From contig CAJNOJ010000020.1 in assembly GCA_905250025.1 (NCBI GenBank), positions 248,001 to 312,000 of the forward strand: 64,000 bases of DNA. Reading direction: 5' to 3'. Below the pieces are notes generated by a model that saw only the letters and a program-made list of their open reading frames with translations, ran no database searches and was not told the origin of the DNA. Both the position numbers and the translations under genes were made by a program. This document shows positions 60,596 through 64,000 of this stretch, in pieces; position 1 is the stretch's first letter; each line of letters begins with the position of its first letter. The DNA comes from Adineta ricciae (lineage: Eukaryota > Rotifera > Eurotatoria > Adinetida > Adinetidae).

Positions 60596-62388
60596 ATGTT
60601 TCAAACAAATCTTCTCACTTTCATCTTTGTCTTTTTATTAACAAATTTCATTCATATTTATTCCATCGAAATGACGACGATGCAACCAGCACTCGTATGT
60701 ACCTACTGTCAAACGACAGCATGCCATTGTCCTTCACAGCAATCGGTATTGAACTGTTCGCATTATTTACTCGATCTACCATTCATAGCCAATTGTGCTG
60801 AATCGATTGTATGGGAGACAATCGATTTTTCATCACGTAATTTACAATCATTCGATGGAACAAAACTTCTTTCATTACGTATGAAACGTTTATTATTGAA
60901 TTCGAACTCAATCACCGATATTGCTAATGATGCATTCGACGCTGTTGCTGATATTCTTCGGGAACTTAATTTAGAAATGAATCAACTAACGAACGTTTCA
61001 TCGACATGGTTAAATTCAAAGTTATTTTGTTTAGAAAGATTAAACTTGGCCGCAAATGAATTAACTTCATTCAACCATCTGCATCATGTTCAATTATTAA
61101 ATTTGACACAATTAAATCTCTCTCGAAATCAAATCGAGTTCTTTCCGAATGGTATTCAACAATGGACTTCGTTGAAAGAACTTGATTTATCATTCAATAA
61201 ACTTTCGAGTATACCAAGATTTGCTTTGACAGGTCTCAATAACTTAACATGGTTATCATTGGCCTCGAATAGAGATTTAAATTGTAAGTACGTCATCGTC
61301 AAATGACTCACTTCAATCTAGTATTCGACAGGATTATGAGCACATAATGAGAACACACTTCACTACTTGAATACAAAGAAATGTATTCTCTTGAGCTTGA
61401 TTACTTTAAAACGTAACCTGTTTATATAAGAAGAAGAATATTATCTACTCGATTTCTGCATTTCACGACACTCGAAAACAAAAAATAATCATGCTTGCAT
61501 AAGTTTTTCAATGAGAATCTCTAGGAATGTCTCTTTGAATCGGACATGAATTGAATAAAATTTCGTTGATTAGGTGTTATTCAAGATTCGTTTAAATATC
61601 TCAAATCGTTACAGTACCTGGATCTATCAAGTACCAATTTACTTGATTTCGACGCTTGTATATTCATTCAACTGACTGGCTTGCAAATCCTTCGGATCGA
61701 ACACGTATCGTTCAATTGTACGTCGTGCTGGTTACCGATCGCGAGAAAGAAGGCTTTGGAACTTTCTGGTCATTGTTTAAACAATCAGACAATTCAGTCA
61801 TTTGTTTCTTTAACTGACAAGCAATTTCCATACGCTTGTTCGAAATCATCCATTGACTGTTCGACGGATTATTGTGAACCTGGCTCGTTAAATTCAACGA
61901 AGGCAATGAGTAAATCTCGGTTATCATCGAAAACTTCTGATCGAGTGAAAACTCTTACCGCTGAAATCATTGTCGGAATTCTCTTTAGTATTATTACTCT
62001 TGTCATCATCATTCTATCAATTGTTCTAGTGACGCGATGGAAACAAGGTAGACCGATTTTCTGCTGCCATTTTTCACAAACATCGCCAACGATAGCCGAA
62101 GCGACACGTCGCCGTCGTCAACATCATAAGCAAATTATCGACAGTAATCCTGTCGTTATCGAATCTGTTGTTACACATGGAGCGAATATGAATGTTCCAC
62201 CTTATCCGCATCACAATTATGCTTATTTCAATGATGAAACGTCGAACAATAAACGAAAACTCTATAATCCCATGTTCGCTGATTCTCCTGCATTGGATAT
62301 TCGACATCAACAGCAGCAGTCAGTTATCGTTGTCGTCTCCGATGACAGCATCTCTCAAAACAGTCAGTTCTATTCTGAACATTTGTAA
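60596..62388 (+). CDS. LRR-containing type I membrane protein
   Basis: Two exons (60596-61283 and 61574-62388; 290-base intron, long for this region) give 500 residues. A signal peptide (MFQTNLLTFIFVFLLTNF) is followed by a cysteine-rich LRR N-cap (CTYCQTTACHCP...C). About seven leucine-rich repeats follow (LRELNLEMNQLTNVSS, LERLNLAANELTSF, LTQLNLSRNQIEFFPNG, LKELDLSFNKLSSIP, LQYLDLSSTNLLDFD), then an LRR C-cap with paired cysteines (CTSCW, CSTDYCEPG). One transmembrane helix (IIVGILFSIITLVIIILSIV) leads to a cytoplasmic tail of about 125 residues with tyrosines (NYAYFNDE) and no TIR or kinase domain. This suggests a neuronal or adhesion-type LRR receptor; the ligand is unknown. AATAAA at 62459-62464 is a likely poly(A) signal. 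The frame is intact. Confidence 0.85.
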
Positions 62389-62899
62389 CACCAATGAAAG
62401 AAACGAATGATTCTTATGTATAGAATGCACCACACATGTAGTTTCGTATTTATGTTTTAATAAATTTTATAGTTTATTGTTTCTTTCAGGACAGTATGTG
62501 TAAATTGATTTTCATGATGTGAAAATTCGTCAGTACCCGACTCTTTTTAAATGTAGATAGAATCAGTCATCATGTATTTGAACAAATGTGAGAATGTGCG
62601 TGACAATTGACGAAAAACTTACGTCATCATAACCCTGGCACGTACACTTTACTTTCTTCGAAGGACATGCATAATGCTTTGATTTCTAACGTTTTGTTTG
62701 AACTTTAATTGACTAGTCCACCACTAGAATTACCATGTACAGAAATGAATGAACGAAGAAGTCGTGCTTTGTAATTACTGACATCTATTGTTACTTTTCT
62801 CCGTTTCAGATTAGCCAATCAGATTGTGTCTTCCTTGTGACTTCAATAAGCGTACGATAGATTAATACTCGTACTTAATTTGTATCTTAACCCATTAAT
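62389..62899. other. Intergenic region before LRRC57
   Basis: Contains the poly(A) signal AATAAA at 62459-62464 for the LRR membrane-protein gene and the LRRC57 promoter. Nothing else recognised. Confidence 0.5.
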
Positions 62900-63842
62900 A
62901 TGGGAAATAATAATAGTCTTGGCGGTGGTAATGCACTGCGAAAACATGTGGAGACAGCGACGAAAACCGGTGTACTGCAGTATGATAATCGAAAACTGAA
63001 AGAAGTAAGACGCATTGATCGAAAAAGTTCAAATTTTGACAAAAAAAACTATGGTTTAGGTCGATCCTAGCCTTTGTTTGCCTGGCTTACGTACACTATC
63101 GTTAAATGATAATGAACTTCAGACAATTCCGTCGCAAATCGGCTTGATGGTTAATCTAAAAAATCTAAGTCTTCGAAACAATCAACTAAGTAAACGACTA
63201 TCGACGTCTTTGCTTATGTCATCTATCATTCGGATATTTAGATCAATTACCGGATTGTTTTAGTCAACTGAAAAAACTGGAAAATATTCAATTAGGTCAA
63301 AATCAACTCTGTACACTACCAACATCATTTGCGAATCTAAGCGGCTTACGACAATTGACTCTATGCAACAATAAGTTTACAACTATACCTGATTCATTAC
63401 TGAAATTAAGCAATTTACAGCTGCTCGATCTTTCGGGAAATCAAATCACTGAAATACCTGATCAGATTCAAACGCTGCAAGTCGATGAACTCAATCTGAA
63501 TGATAATCGAGTACGAATGATCATCTTCTTGTTCCCTTTCCCTTCACATATGTTTAGATCACAAAAATTTCTGATCATATACGTTTATGTCCTCGTCTGA
63601 AGACGTTACGTCTTGACAGAAATCATCTCCTGCTCGATATAATTCCAGTTGGTTTATTAACTGATTCCAATCTATCATTACTGTCATACGAAGGAAATCG
63701 ATTTGATGAAAAAGCATTTCAAGGCAAGGAAGGATATGATCAAGTAATGATTGAACGTGTTCTCATTGACTAGTTTTGATTTTTGTCATTTTTATTTTAG
63801 TACATGCAGCGTTTCACCGCTAATCGTCGAAAACTTGAATAA
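62900..63842 (+). CDS. LRRC57: LRRC57 (leucine-rich repeat-containing protein 57)
   Basis: Five exons join in frame. The N-terminus MGNNNSLGGGNALRKHVETA matches LRRC57 (human MGNSALRAHVETAQKTG) and starts MGN, a likely N-myristoylation site for membrane attachment. Repeats: LRTLSLNDNELQTIPSQIG, LKNLSLRNNQL, LENIQLGQNQLCTLP, LRQLTLCNNKFTTIPDSLL, LQLLDLSGNQITEIPDQI, VDELNLNDNR and LKTLRLDRNHLLLDIIP. The C-terminus EGYDQYMQRFTANRRKLE matches the family ending (EGYDKYMERFTATKKKFA). Short introns. LRRC57 is conserved in animals with a poorly known function. The last exon is only 13 codons and ends at 63842. AATAAA at 63993-63998 is at the window edge. Confidence 0.93.
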
Positions 63843-63992
63843 AAAACTGTTCTTTTTTTCTCTTTTGGAAGATTTTCTTGTCAATTTAATTCTATAATAT
63901 ACAAATAGATATTTCTCGACATTTCTACTGAACGTTCTGATGATAAAAAACAAGACTCAAAGTTGCGCATGTACTATGTTGTGCTTTAATCA

Positions 63993-63998
63993 AATAAA
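63993..63998 (+). terminator. Poly(A) signal of LRRC57
   Basis: AATAAA in ATCAAATAAATT lies about 150 bases after the LRRC57 stop. Confidence 0.45.
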
Positions 63999-64000
63999 TT

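Overview
This window is animal nuclear DNA and most likely comes from a bdelloid rotifer (Adineta, Rotaria or a relative). Most introns are only about 45-60 bases with GT..AG ends, spacing between genes is tight, and the sequence is AT-rich. The gene set is metazoan: troponin T, NCoR, DYRK2, SKP2, a nuclear receptor and an amidated-neuropeptide precursor. It also includes protein types that I know to be expanded in bdelloids, such as an ADP-ribosyltransferase-like/TPR protein. Bdelloids splice a leader RNA onto many mRNAs, and several start codons here sit a few bases after an acceptor-like AG. The species assignment is inference. I see no transposon, tRNA, rRNA, CRISPR array or viral remnant.

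Layout. 1-197: end of a protein disulfide-isomerase gene (+). 856-6767 (-): NOL6, a pre-rRNA processing factor, with a separate 533-residue gene in one of its introns. 7951-10277 (+): SPTLC2. 10904-18250 (-): four head-to-tail genes, namely a SIM/PIP-motif protein, a TREX-like exonuclease, NAMPT and aminoacylase-1; the last has one in-frame stop. 18407-22853 (+): two tandem SKP2 genes and a PANTS/C22orf39-like gene, operon-like. 22854-28489: a gene-poor island whose only confident gene (25493-26101) is a neuropeptide precursor. 28490-31484 (+): DYRK2. 32280-33260 (-): aquaporin. 34787-35150 (+): a small membrane protein. 35333-36483 (-): troponin T. 37247-38059 (+): a decayed NmrA-like gene. 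38218-39095 (-): a methyltransferase. 39436-39712 (-): a tiny Q/N/G/F-rich protein. 41700-42915 (+): nuclear receptor. 43669-51627 (-): NCoR/SMRTER co-repressor. 53151-55151 (-): ART-like/TPR protein. 55753-59822 (+): two tandem cytochrome P450 genes with gene-conversion tracts. 60596-62388 (+): an LRR receptor-like membrane protein. 62900-63842 (+): LRRC57.

How the genes relate. Most are ordinary housekeeping or tissue genes with no shared pathway. The links I can support are a nuclear receptor next to a nuclear-receptor co-repressor (convergent), and two compact same-strand arrays that could be co-transcribed.

The strongest candidate for something undescribed is the neuropeptide precursor at 25493-26101. 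It has a signal peptide followed by one divergent peptide and seven exact 36-base units, each ending Leu-Leu-Gly-basic. This predicts peptides of the type [D/R][L/I]P-x-E-[A/G]-[V/I]-L-L-amide, a family I do not recognise.
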